From: Vespula vulgaris
Taxonomy: Eukaryota > Arthropoda > Insecta > Hymenoptera > Vespidae
Assembly: GCF_905475345.1 (NCBI RefSeq)
Contig: NC_066591.1
Coordinates: 8,863,001-8,927,000, forward strand
Length of the DNA: 64,000 nt
Direction of reading: 5' to 3'
Below are positions 11,022 through 24,262 of this stretch, one piece after another (the first letter of the stretch is position 1; every line of letters starts with the position of its first letter). Under the pieces are notes generated by a model. The model worked only from the letters and a program-made list of their open reading frames with translations, was not told the DNA's origin and ran no database searches. The position numbers were made by a program, and so were the translations under genes.

Positions 11022-11567
11022 ATGAAGAAATCTTTTCAAAAAAGGACACCGACGGTATCAAAAGATAATATTATCGAGAAGAAACCTTTCGGGTTTTGTT
11101 GCAATAAGAAAAATTTAGATCCTCGAACTCTTTATAATAAACGACCACCACCTTTTAAAGGCTCTTTGACTGACGTAGTTGTCGGAAGTGGTGGTCCAAG
11201 TTTAAAATTTCGTATTCAAGATGTCTCTCGATTACCTTTTCCGATTCAACGTATTATGTCTAGAACAAGGGGTATACCTTTTCTTGGTAATTGCAAACGT
11301 TGTCGTAAACCATTGCGTTGGTATTTAGAAGATGAAATCGCACTTGCTCGAGACATTTTTGCTCGAGAAAGACAAAACCAATATAACTTCGAAATAGATA
11401 AAAATGTCGAAATAGCGAAACGTAAAGGTAAAACATTTATTTGTTATTGAGATTTTTATTTTAACAAATAGTAATTTAGAGGATAGATTTGATCAATTTT
11501 AATTATTAATTTAGAAAAATGGCGTAAAGATCGTAAGGCAAAACGTAAAATGATGGGAAAAATATAA
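11022..11567 (+). CDS. Small basic protein with CxxC cysteines, unknown function
   Basis: Not recognised. Two exons, 11022-11427 and 11515-11567 (phase 1), give 152 residues ending in a very basic tail (KWRKDRKAKRKMMGK). Features: a basic N-terminus; FGFCC near residue 25; a Pro-rich KRPPPFKG; a GSGGPSLKFRI segment; then NCKRCRKPL (about 90-98) followed by an acidic WYLEDE and an Arg/Glu helix. The two cysteine pairs, CC and CxxC, could together bind a metal but this is not shown. The base composition is richer in G and C than its flanks and the splice junction keeps the frame, both signs of a real gene. The start ATG follows an A-rich leader; no alternative upstream ATG is in frame. It may be an insect-restricted protein. 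Confidence 0.65.
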
Positions 11568-13358
11568 AAAAACGTATTTTAAAATTGACTCTTAAAAAAA
11601 TTGTATATTGAAGATTTTAATTTCTAACTTATTTTCCTAACTCATTTTTATACTTATTATTGTAAAAACACATCCTTTATTTTTTATTTCGATAAACAAG
11701 ATTTATATTTGAGATAGAAATGTAAATTTTAATACAAATTTTAATACAAAAGAAAGAATATTTCGGAAATATTTTATTAAAAAATATATTTAAGCAGAAT
11801 ACAAAAATTCGTATAATTTTAGGTTTAATTACAAGTTATTAATTTTAGTAGTTTATAGATTTTATAGTTTTAGTTAATAGTTTATATTTATATATAGGAA
11901 CAAAAACGAAACTAAAATATTGATATATGAAATTAGTTTAAAATAATATCAACAATTATTTTAGAAATTATTAACTAAATTTATAACATTGATAAAAATT
12001 AATAAGCATTATTCTTATTATATACTTTTTATCTGTCCACAGTAGTATTAAAAAAATATAAGATATACTTTATAGAATATGATGTGTATTACATGTTTTA
12101 AATTAATAATTATCGAAGTATAGATCAATAAATTTTTGAAATATTTACTAATAACTTATTATTGATATAAATGTGGAAAACAATGTATTTAAAATATATC
12201 TAACAAATTATAAAAAGTAGAAATATTTCTTCTGTCAATTAGTTTTTCTTTATCACTTCAGTAATACTGATATATATATTTTTAATTGTTTGTTCTTTCT
12301 TCGATATCATTTCGTGACAAAATTAAAAATTGAGTAATATATATAATATATTTGATAACATAACTTCAAACTTGTAAAAAAAATCAAAGTAAAGAAAGTA
12401 TTTGTAATGGATATAAAATTGAAAAAATTCATGGAAGTAAATGTATATAAATAATTCTTTTTAATATCAATTGAAATAATAAATAACAAAGTTATAGTTT
12501 TTATTTGAACTTACAAATTTGTCGTGTGTCAATATCGAAAAAGAATAATTTATAAATATTTAATCATTATGTTCCATAATATGTCATATCATAAATGTGT
12601 AAATTATATACTGTGGATAGAAAATGTCTTTATAATAAACATGCACAACCTTAGTACTGATTTAACAAATTAAGCTGAATTAATCTTTGGTGAAATATTT
12701 GTTTAAATGGTGGCACATGAAAGTTTTTATTAAATAATTACAAATAAAAATATTGAACTTTGTTTAAAATGAATGATAAACTTAAACAGTGGTATAAACG
12801 TATCTTAATAGAATTATGTATGTGTAGTATGTATATATGTGTACACCACATATATATCACTATAAAAAAAAACTTAATAAACAAAAATTTTAACCAAAAC
12901 GAAAGCAAAAATAAACATAAATTAACTTTTATATCATTTTAATGCCTTCCTGGATCTATTATAACTTTATACTTGAGTTAATTAATCCTGTTATAATGAT
13001 ACCATACACATGGGAATGTCATCTTTTATGGCCACGGTAAGTACTTCCCTTTTCCTACTTTTATGGATTTACCGTATGAACCTTGTTTTTCTTAAAGATA
13101 TTGCCTCTCGCCGCATTAAGCAATTCATTTTTGTTCAATTCATTTTCTCATCATAGTTCTTCATGATAAAATTGTTTTGTTTGTATTTTCTTTTCATAAG
13201 TTTACATGCATTTACAAAATCAGTCTTACATATAAGTAATAGTTTTGGTGATTCTGTAATATTTTTATTTTCAAGTGAGATCTATCATTATTACTATTAA
13301 TACATTAAAATACGATTCTCTACATTGTAAATACTTACTGTTGCTTTCCAATAGAGGT
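11568..13358. other. Intergenic region 3' of the Tudor gene
   Basis: AT-rich, with no supported gene. A less AT-rich patch at about 12,940-13,150 includes ATGGCCACG directly followed by gtaagta (13,029-13,044, plus strand), a good donor, but only three codons precede it and upstream stops close the frame. On the minus strand the Tudor stop is followed by a donor-like GTAAGT (13,340), so a 3' untranslated intron is possible. Confidence 0.35.
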
Positions 13359-16300
13359 CTATACACTTGACTTTTCTGTATCTTTTTTCAAAATACCTTC
13401 AATTGCTATATTTGTTCCTGGTTTTTCTGTTTCAGAACTGTCTAATGAACAAGTAATTTTTTCCTGTTTCATAGAATTTTGACTAACATCAACATTTGAT
13501 AAGAATGTATTGGGTGAACATGTTATTTTTTGTTTATCTAGAGATTTTTCAATGGCTTCAGTATTTTCAGTTACTTTGAGGTCAATTTCTTCTGAGATTA
13601 ACATATTGGGGGAACATTTTGTTTCTTCTTTGTCTGGAAATTTTTCACTGATTTCAATATTTTCAACTACTTTGAGGTCGGTTTCTTTTGAGACCAACAT
13701 ATCGGGGAAATATTTTGTTTCTTCTTTGTCCAGACATTTTTCACTGGTTTCAGTATTTACAACTACTTTGAGGTCAGTTTCTTCTGAGACTAATATATTG
13801 AGGGAATATTTTGTTTCTTCTTTGTCCGGAAATTTTTCATTGGTTTCAATATTTTCAACTGCTTTGAGGTCAGTTTCTTCTGAGACTAATATATCGAGGG
13901 AACATTTTGTTTCTTCTTTATCCGGAAATTTTTCATCAGTTTCAATATTTTCAATTACTTTGAGGTCAGCTTTTTCTGAGACTAACATATTGAAAGAATA
14001 TTTTACTTCTTCTTTGTTTGGTATTTCTTCATCGGTTTCAGTATTTTTAACTACTTTGAGCTCAGATTTTTCTGAAGTTGGTGTTTCTAACGAACATTTA
14101 GTTTGTTGCTGTTCAGATAATTTTTCATCAACATCACTAGTATCGACAACTATAACATTAGTTGATCTTTTCTCATCTTTATCATCTTCCCTTTTATTAT
14201 CTCCATCATTTATAATTAGATCATAATTAATGTCAAAGTTATTATCTGCTTTTGATATTTCTTGTGTTATCAAATTTTCTGAACTAGATTGCATAATAAT
14301 TTCAATATTCTCTATATTGATAGAGTCTTCATTTTCACTATCTCTGTGAGTATCTTCGATCATATTCTTTATTATATCATCAATACTAAGTTCTGTTATA
14401 TTAGTAAAAGAGTTTGTTTCCTCTATTGATGCAGTGACAGATTCATGAATATGTTTTTGTTCTAATAATTCTGTTGAACTCTTTTCGTTAACAGAACATA
14501 CAATCGTATTGGTTGATTTTTGTGTTAGCTCATTCAATTTTTCAGGATTTTCTTTTGTATTTGTTAGTTTATTATATAACTCTATATTGCTATTAGTTAT
14601 CTGTTCCACTACTATACATTTTTCTGATTTGGTATTAGTATCTTTGCACAAAGGTAAAAGAATTTCTGTAATATCTTTTCCATCTATGCTTAATTTGACA
14701 TGCATAGGATCTTCATTGTCAAGAATTTCGAATTGAAACATTGTTGCTCCATCAGCAGCAAGATCTTTAAAAGTTTTACAAGCTTCTTCAGACCAAAATG
14801 AAATATAATATGGTATTTGTAGAGCACATCTTTTGGACAATGTAGGAATATTTACAATATCTTCAGGTAGTATTCTTAATTCTGTATTAATGGCAGTATT
14901 GCCATAGTCTATATATAAGACATTCACGCCACTTTCATTCTGTGATAATATTTTTGCTCTGTACCATTGTTCATCATCTGGATATTTAGCTGCACAAATC
15001 GTTCCATTTTCTAAATTAGTTAATGGAAGAAAGCTGGGTGCAGCTTGTAGACGATCCGACATTACTTCTAATTCAGCAATACTGGCCTCTGCTTGTACCC
15101 AAAATTCAGCTGGTGTATTAACATGACTTACTACAACATTAGGTGAATTTTCTTCTCCAAGAGGTGGTAATCTTTCTTCTATATCCGTTATTTGTTTTTC
15201 ACAAAAAACAGCTAATAAATCTGTTACATTCTTCTCATTTAAAGTGAGTCTTACTAATGATATTTCTTGTTCCTTCAGAACATCCAAAAGAAATATTGTA
15301 GCGCCATCAGCTGCTAATTTTGTAAATTCTTGACATGCTTCATTAGACCATTTTGTTAAACCTTCAGGAAGAACCAAGCTGCATCTTCGAGATAAAGGTG
15401 CTATTTTTACTAAGTCCTCTGGAATAGTACGAATTTCAGTAGATATAGCTGAATTTCCATAATCAATGTATATAACTTTTGTTTCACCATTATAGTGAGA
15501 TATAACACGTGCTCTATACCATTGTTCATCTTCTGGAAATTTAGCAACACACAATAAATTTTCTTTTATCTCGTCTACTTTAGGAAACATATCTGCAACC
15601 ATAAATCTATCAGACATTACTTCTAAGTCAGCAATGGATTTCTCTTCTTGAACCCAAAATTCACTTGGTGAATTAATATGACTCACAAATGCAGAATGTG
15701 GATCTAATTCTAACTCTACTATTTCATCTATTAGATCTTGCTCTGCATATATTCTTACAGCATGGTGTTCTTCAACTAATATTTCACTGATACTTTTATC
15801 ATTTACGAATAGTTCAACTCGTTTTGGTATACTGTCAGCAATTATTAAAGCTTCTAAAGAATCTGCTGTCGTTACTAAATTACTAAAACGATCACAAGTT
15901 GCTTCACTCCAATCTTCAGAATCTACAGGAATAATGTCTAATCTAGATTTGGTTGCATATCTTTTCATTGATTTTAAATTATCTGTCAGTGCTCGAATAT
16001 TTTCTGATTTGTTATCAATTACGTCTGTATTTCCATAATCAATAAATCGTACTGTAGTAATATCTTCATCTGCATCAAGAACTTCTGCTCTGTACCACAT
16101 ATTATCAATAGAATAAACTGCTACACAAAGAGAACTTTCTTCTAAGATGCCATCTATTAATGGACATGTAGAAATATCAGCTTGTAATTCTACATATTTT
16201 CGTTTAAGAATTTCAGCTTCATTTGTTAATTGGATCCAAAACTGACTTGGAGAATCAATATGAGACACACGGACATTATATTTTTTACCAGTTATTAACT

Positions 16301-19300
16301 GATAATTTTCTGACTCATTTTCGGCTAAAGATTTTACTAAATTCATTGAACGGAATTTATCACTAATCTTTTCTTCGTTATCAAATAATTCAACTATCCA
16401 CTTTTTGTTTACATTAGAAAAATTTGCAGTAAGGTTTCTGTTAGATAATTGGTCTTGTAATATATTTATCTGTTCAGATAATGTACCATTTAAAGTAACC
16501 GTCAATGAAGCATTAATTGCTAATTGATACGGTACAAAAAATTGTGGGTCTAATTCCATTAGCGATTCGATACTAACTTCTTGTGTGTTTCCATAATCAA
16601 TAAAATTTACATAAACACTCTTATCAGTGAATTTAATGATTTTCGCTCTATTCCAGTAACCATCTGCAACTTTTACAGCACATAACATATCTATCTCTGG
16701 TTTCAATGTTTTCCCACAGTTAGCGTAATGTTCTTCCAATGCTTGACTTAAGTGTATATTTTTATCATAATCTACACTACGTTGTAGCCAAATACTTCCA
16801 GAATGATCTGCATATGATACTATTATTTTATAAGTTTGATTTAAAATAGGCATTGGACAAATTGGATATATTTTTTCATCTAAATCTTTTTGGCTTTTTA
16901 TTTTATTACCCATCAGATCATATAATTTAATGATAAGCCTACAATGAAAAAAATATTTATATTAGTTTATTTATAATTACCATTCATAAATAAAAGCTAT
17001 AATTTTCATTACCTGTTATTATTGACTTCTTCTACATACATAATCAATTCCTTATTCTCAATTATTTCTTTCCAATTTTTATTCGTTTCAAAAGATGATG
17101 CATTAAGAAGACAGCACTCTATTGGTTGATTCTGTGTATCAGTTAACATCTATATTGATAAATATAATAACAATGAAAAATTATATATACATATACAAGA
17201 AAGTAATTAAAAACATTTTATTTCTAATTTATATTATATTATTTTATATAAGTACATGATAAGATATAATACCTTGAAATTCTTGTTAATTACACATTTA
17301 TCATTGCTACTCTCCATAATTGAAGAAAGTTCAATATGAAATTTGCTTGCGCTTTGCACATTACAAACTCTTACTTTTAATGTTTGACCATTCAAAAGAT
17401 TGATATCTATCTTTTGTATATTAAGAGATTTATCTAATTCGTTAGTTGAATTTTCTATTAATAAAAGTATCTTTTAGTTTTAAAGATGTCCATACAATTT
17501 AATTTAAACTTTAATGGATGTACTTACCATCAGTAGGCATAATAGTATTTACTATAGCATAAGATGCTAAATTTTTATTGACTAATATGTCAGCAACATC
17601 TTGTCTACAATTATTCAATGAAACGATATACTTGTCATTTTCTATATTATGAAATAAACATCCATATTTATCAGCATTAAAACAGTCATCAATTGCTTGT
17701 GTATTAACTTCGGACCATTTTGAACCTATGAAAGGTTTAATATTTTGCAAAGAACAATGGTATGCTTGCTTTGGAAGCTGCATTAATTTCTTTTCAACTT
17801 GGTAAATATCACTTTTATTTACCAAAGCACGATTTCCAAAATCAATATATTGCACAATATATTCATCACTTTTATTTTCAATAATTTCAGCACGATATAA
17901 TGCTTTATCTTCAGAAAATATAGCTATTACAGCTGCACCTACCTGTTCATAAATAAAATATTAATATTATTAGTTTTATTATATCTGATTACACTATGTA
18001 AAAGATATAGTAAATAAAAAATATTAATACCTGCAATGTATATGTAACAGGTTTTCTATTAACATACATTCTTTGTATTTCATTCATCATGTTTCGAAAT
18101 TCAACCTCTTTATCAAGTATTTGACAATAAAAATTATTAGGATTTATAAACCACGTGATAATTATATCTTTATGAGATCCAAGCTCAAATTGTTCCTTTG
18201 CCCACTTTGAATTAGATGATACATAATCATATTCACTAGACTGTTCTACTATGTCTATTTGCTTTATTTGATTTAACGCTGTTTCTCTAACTTTCATTAT
18301 ATCAGTACCATCAAAAAAATCCTCATTTATGTATATAGGTTCTGGCACATTATTAATAATTTCACGTAGCATAACTTCGTATATATTATTATCTTTTGTT
18401 AAAAATTCAATTTCTAAAACTTTTCCATCTGTTCTATTTGAAAAGCTTTCAATCGCATCTAAATCCCATATTTGATTTTTTGCTGCAAATAGTTTGCAAT
18501 GAATTGTCTGTATTGGTAGTTTCAAAAATTGTTCTTGGATTGTTTTGATTTTGTCCAAATGAACTATTTCTATATTTCCATAATCTATAAACTGTACGAT
18601 TACTTGTTGTTTTTCTACAGATTTGATTACAGCTCTATACCATTTAAGATCTTCACTATATTGAGCAATACAATATTTTTCAGGCTTTATTTCCGATTGT
18701 TTTAAAAGATCTCCACCATTTTCATACATCGATGCAATATTTTCCATAAGAGTATCTAATTCTAGATAATCAGGATTCAACTGAATATAAAAATCAGTTG
18801 GGCTACTTATGAAAACTGTCATACACGTTTTAATAGCTCCAAGTATAATATCTAATGAAGGTATTTCAATATTTTCTGAACTTAATTTTGATAGTTGAAG
18901 TTTTTCATTATTTTGCATACTATTGTTTATTGTTCCTAAATTCTTTGACATATCCCTAGATTCGGAAGAACTTTCTTTATTAGATGTGACATTATTCTTA
19001 TAGTTTGCTCTATCTTTTGAATGATGCATTTTTTGATTATATTGACTGTTTGTTTTTCCACTTTTGTTAACTTCTTTGTCATTATCATTATCGTTCCATC
19101 TGCTATTGTGTAATCTTGCTGATACTCCTTCTGTACGAGGCCTTCCACGACTATGACGATTAGGGCCACTACCTCTACCTCGTTTACCACTACTTCTGGA
19201 TGATGTATCAGAATCTTTATCACTCCAATTTTTATCAAAACCACTACTGCGGTTGAATCTAGAATCATTGCCAAAAGATCTACCTCTGCTGCGAGAATCT

Positions 19301-22300
19301 CTTCCAACTTTATAAAATGAATTTGAATCGTTATAATTTCGTTTATTGTATGGCTCGTCCTTTTTTGTATTGTTATTTTTAAGTCTATCTTTACTAGATC
19401 GATCATTTCTTGAATTGTCATGAGAGGAATTCGATTTTTCATATCTATTATCTTGTCTTTCTCCATTTAAGTCATTTTTCCAAGGTTTTGATTTAGTATG
19501 TTCAATTGGCATGTTTTTTGTAGGATCTTCCTGATTTGCTTTATTCCCTTTATTTATATTATCACTAGAAATAAAAATTAATTCATATTTTTTGCATAAT
19601 AGAAGTACATAGCAACAAACATAACTATGATTATAATAATACACAAAAAGCTGTTTAAGTAATAGTACAATAAAAAAATAAACAAAACATATAAATAATT
19701 TATATTTATACAAATTTTTACTGTTACTTTCACATGCATTCTTAATTATAATAGTAATTAGATTATATTAAAACACAGTATAGTTGAAGATATTAAAATT
19801 GAATAGCATTGATGTACACAGTATAATAAAAATGAAATAATTGTTAAGGAAAAGAAAAGATAAGAAAAGATAAGAAAAGAAAAAAGAAAGATTTATTTTA
19901 TGCAAAATTAAGTTTAAAGATGATTATACAAGCAAAACATAAGCAGTATATGTAGAATTTAAAAAAATAATTTTTGTTTTCTGTTTTATTAAGTTTAAAG
20001 TAAAAAAGAAGAAAAGAAAAATTATGTAAAAATATTTGTTTTAGTGTTTATTTTACCGTATTTCTTTTATATTCTTCGATTTACTTTTTACTTGAGTTTC
20101 TATATTTAATGGTATCTTTGTATAGTACCTAATATACACAACAAATTATATTGTAGTTAATTAGATAATGTAAATATAATTTTAAAACTAGGCTATTAGA
20201 GAGAAAATTTGTTACTGTGCAGTTTAAAAGAAATATATTGTTTTACCTTTGTATCTTTTTAGGGACTTTTATAGAACTTTGATGTTCACATTCATGGGAA
20301 TTTGATTTAATATTTGAATTTTTCTCTGAAGGAAAAAATCGATGTAATATATTTTTTATATCATCCCTAATCTCAGGATCATATAAGTCAACCAATAAAC
20401 CACCAGGAAGTACGTCGATAACTGCCATGTATAGACTTTTTTCCAAGATTAACATTTCAAATTGATTGTAACATTCTTCACCAGTCGGTAATGTGTTATA
20501 ATCCCTTAATATACATTTTATTGCTTGTGCTGGTAGCTTCGTCACTAAATCATTATGAATTACACGCAAAGATTCTGCAGTTACAGTTACTTCATTGCCA
20601 TAATCTACATATAAAATTCTTATTTTGTCTCCATCAACATTAAGAATTTTTGCACGATACCTAAAAATGAATTATTAATCATATATGTGTGTCATCATTA
20701 GTCATATTATAATATATTGATATGTTTTCAATTTACCATTGAGATTCGTAAAGAGCAGCACAAGGTGTTCCTACTGATATCTGATTTGGATGTAAAGTAG
20801 GTGCAGTTTTAACATAATCAGCCAAATAAATCATTATAGATTCGAGAGATTTATCAGAATTATCGAGTTGAATAAAAAATTTCATATAACTTTCTACAAA
20901 AGAAACATGTACAGTTCTTTCTGCACCTTTTGATAATTTTTGTGGTTCTTGATATACAACCATATTTGATACTGTTACTGGAACTGTAAATGCTTGTCTA
21001 AGAATATCTTTTATATTTTTCTCATTGTCATACAAATCTCCATATTGTATAAGTGGTGGACCTTCTGGTGGACGGACATGTAACACAAGTGATCTTCCTG
21101 ATACTATCTTTTTAAAATATTCTGTCATTTCTGGTGTAACATTTAGTTCCTTCACTCCACTTAATGTAAATCTGATTGAAAGCACTCTAGGATTAATATA
21201 TTGTGGTGGTAATTGAAAGATATCTGTATATGGTAATACTTCAGAATGACCAAAATCAACATAATATAATTTACACTTATTTTCCATTACAGCCATTACT
21301 ACTGCTCTGCATAAGACTTTATCTATTGTGTAACGACCTAAACATACTGATCCAGGTAATGGAGGTTCTTGTAAGGGTTCCATTGGATGAGAATTGATAT
21401 CTCTCATAAGTTTAGTCAATATTTCTGATGTACTTTGAACTTGTACAGAAAACTTTTGTGGTCCATCTTCAACAAAAGATACATATACATGATATTTAGA
21501 ACCAACATCTAAAACTCTTGATTTAAATACTAATGCTTCCTGAACTGGTGCATGGGGTACAAGCTTTTGTGGTTGTACATAAGGTGTGGAAACATTCTGC
21601 CATGCACCTTGACCTTGCATTGTATTAAAAGCAGGGTTTGCGTTAGATTGTGTGCCTACACGAGCCTCATTTATCATTCTTCTATCTTGCATGTGATATG
21701 GTGACATTTGTTGTATACGTCGTGGTCTAAAAAACACATTAAAATTTTATTATAATCATATAAGAAAAATAAAATTGAATAAATAATTTGTATGTTACTT
21801 TTACTTTAACATTTTATAATTTAAAATTCTTCATATAATTTCTACCTGAATAAATCTTGCATTGTAGCATCCATTGCCATATGTCTTTTTACTAAGAGTT
21901 CTCCAAAGTCTTCATTATTATAATATAGTTTAATAAAAGTGTGGTTTCTAACAGTAGAAAGGCAACAAGCTTTGTATTCATTATATCGTAATATTTTTTT
22001 AATAGTTTCTATCGTTTTATTATCCCAAACATTATTAATAGGTATAATGTTTGCTAACGTAAATTCATATGCTACTGGTGGAAATGATTGTAATGTTTCT
22101 GATCCAGGTATGTTTCTCAATAAATATACTTCATGTTGTGGTAAGATTTCAATATTACCATAATCAATAAATTGTAATACCACTTTACCATCTGGACATA
22201 TATTACATACTCTAGCACGATAATAACCATCATTTTGAAATCTTGCACAACATAAAGCATTAATAGATAGTCCTTCTTGTAATTCTGGATATCCAGATCC

Positions 22301-22453
22301 TATTGCAAATTTTTCAAAAAGAGGTAAGATCATTCGTTCAACATAAGTTGCAGAATTTTTATCGATCTGACCCCATATTCTTAAAAACTGATGTTCTGCT
22401 TCCACATGTGTTACGAAAATAATAAATTCCGAATTTTGTTGTATTGTCGCCAT
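13359..22453 (-). CDS. tud: Tudor: multi-Tudor-domain germ-granule scaffold protein
   Basis: Tudor proteins bind symmetrically dimethylated arginines on Piwi proteins and organise germ plasm and piRNA granules. Nine minus-strand exons: 22453-21846, 21726-20737, 20660-20247, 20128-20057, 19564-18031, 17942-17528, 17454-17273, 17149-17013 and 16938-13359. Every junction keeps the frame, giving 2,643 residues; fly Tudor is about 2,500. I count nine Tudor cores with a (W/Y)YRA strand and an (F/Y)(I/V)D(Y/F)G(N/H) motif, around residues 97, 361, 553, 1023, 1241, 1565, 1750, 1942 and 2127. A degenerate unit without the aromatic cage lies between the fifth and sixth. Residues about 700-900 are Ser/Arg/Gly/Asn-rich with RGRG and RGR motifs; the tail after about 2,200 is acidic and disordered with 96-bp repeats. 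An AG acceptor 13 bases before the ATG suggests a 5' untranslated intron. Confidence 0.93.
13510..14110 (-). repeat. 96-bp coding tandem repeat in the Tudor C-terminus
   Basis: A repeat with a 96-base period (32 codons), visible for example as GTTTCTTCTTTG starting at 13621 and again at 13717. There are five clear units and degenerate ones at each end. The coded unit runs about KFPDKEETKCSLDILVSEET followed by DLKVVENIET. Copies differ mainly by substitutions, and length is kept, so the reading frame is held. The array is acidic and probably disordered. Confidence 0.9.
20057..20128 (-). other. 72-base internal exon of the Tudor gene
   Basis: A small exon between acceptor attag/G at 20128 and donor ACG/gtaaaa at 20057. 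It is 24 codons, phase 2 on both sides, open, and Lys-rich (KSKSKNIKE). Because its length is divisible by three and both junctions share a phase, it can be skipped without changing the frame. Confidence 0.65.
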
Positions 22454-23720
22454 TTTAAAGCTTTCTCTGTAATAATATTAAATTAAAAATGAATTATTAA
22501 TCAAACACATGCTTTAAACATATTTGTAAATGACATTACACTTTCAATTTATAAGAACTTTTTGCACTACTATATACCTTTAACAAAACTAGGAGCATAT
22601 AAATGTATATTTAATTATGGTTATAATTTTTAAGAGGGAAAAAACAGGTTTTCTTGTAAATTATGGTTATTATATGCAAATTCATTTAACAAAAAAGTAA
22701 ACAACTCTTTTAACATTAAATTATTTACTTTTGTAATTGTATGTCTTTTGTGTCATTGGCTCGTTTTTTACATACCGATTTGTTACCATTTGAAAGAGAA
22801 ATATTACGTAGCAAAATATGTATAAGATTATGATAAGTAGCAACGAACCTTACGAATATCCTACTTTACATATCCTATTATGTGTTTTCTCGTCCGTTGC
22901 AATAGTTCCTTTATATATTAGACACGATCTTAAATATTCTTAGAACATTTCACCATAATATTCCATTATCTTGATTATTACGGTACTCAGTCTAATTCTT
23001 CCATCTAGACTTCTTTTGACATATTGACCATGCCGCCAACTTTAAATTGCTTCTGCATAGTTTCACCATGCGCAAATTACTATATATTCCTTTATCTATT
23101 AAATTCAATTAAATTTAATAAAAAAAATATTAGAAATCTAATACTTTTTCCAATAATGCTTCAATTTATTTTTTTTCATCCATCAATAAAAATATATTTA
23201 TTCTAATTGATTCTAGTTGTAGTTTTTGCAAAAATCATACAAATAAGGAATACATATATATAAGTTCATCGGAACTAAAATAAAGTAGAAAAAAGATGAC
23301 ACTATACGATAGTTATTTCCTTTATTTGATATTTCTGTCTTTTTTATTGGTAATTATTGGACAATTATAAAAAAATAAATGAAAAATTGTATTATTAAAA
23401 TTGATATATTATCACACATGTTAATAATATTTCTTCTCTTTTTAGGTTAAAGTAATATAATTATTCAATTTAATTATGTGTGTCAATTAATTGAATTGAA
23501 AAAAATACGATCTAAAGATTCGAAATCGGAATTTGATAATTTTTCATGGAAACACATGTTATTGCTATATAATTAGTAGTCGATGTTTATAGATGGCGGG
23601 ATAGGAAGATGAGGAAAGTGAGGAAGGTTTAGCCGTGAGATACGTGTTGATGTTTACAAACTAAAAGTTTCATGGAATTGCAGTTCCAGTATTGGTGGGT
23701 TTTAGATTATAAATCTTGCG
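22454..23720. promoter_or_regulatory. Divergent intergenic region between tudor and RNF146
   Basis: Contains both promoters. On the RNF146 side, 23,590-23,720 is less AT-rich and includes agatggcgggatag, which resembles a short 5' untranslated region. On the tudor side the non-coding exon or exons cannot be placed. The open frame at 23024-23206 is not supported. Confidence 0.4.
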
Positions 23721-24215
23721 ATGGCTCAAGCTAAACATAATTTGCCAGAAACATCTAATGGTACCTTGAAGGAAAAAGAAAAAGACAATAACGAAGATAA
23801 AGAAGGTACATAGATTTATATTACAATAATTATGAAGAAATTACAAATTAAGATATTAAATGATAAATTCATTGTTCATAGTAAATTTACGAAAAATTAT
23901 AAAGTGCGATATTCAGTAGGTTCTGTTACGATACCAGAATGTGCAGTTTGTCTTCAACCTTGTATACATCCAGCTAGATTACCTTGCAATCATATATACT
24001 GCTATTTATGTGTAAAAGGTGTTGCTAATCATAATAAAAGGTGTCCTATGTGTCGTCAAGAAATGCCATCTGATTTTGTTGAAAGACCGCAATTAGTAGA
24101 AATTGATGAAGTACAAAAAGAATTAGAACGACCCGAGGAAGAATATCAATGGTTTTATGAAGGCAGAAATGGTAATATTTTTTTCTAATATATTTGTATA
24201 TATTAATCTTTTGTA

Positions 24216-24262
<47 letters not shown>

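Noticed and set aside
13015..13050. ATGGCCACG/gtaagta as a first exon
   Set aside because: Only three codons and no following exon; kept as a note only.
13510..14226. 238-codon plus-strand open frame opposite the Tudor C-terminus
   Set aside because: It is the antisense of the 96-bp coding repeat. The period preserves openness on both strands, and the sense frame has continuous splicing into Tudor domains.
18936..19466. 176-codon minus-strand frame inside the Tudor exon
   Set aside because: A shifted frame over the Ser/Arg/Asn-rich region; the other frame connects to Tudor domains on both sides.
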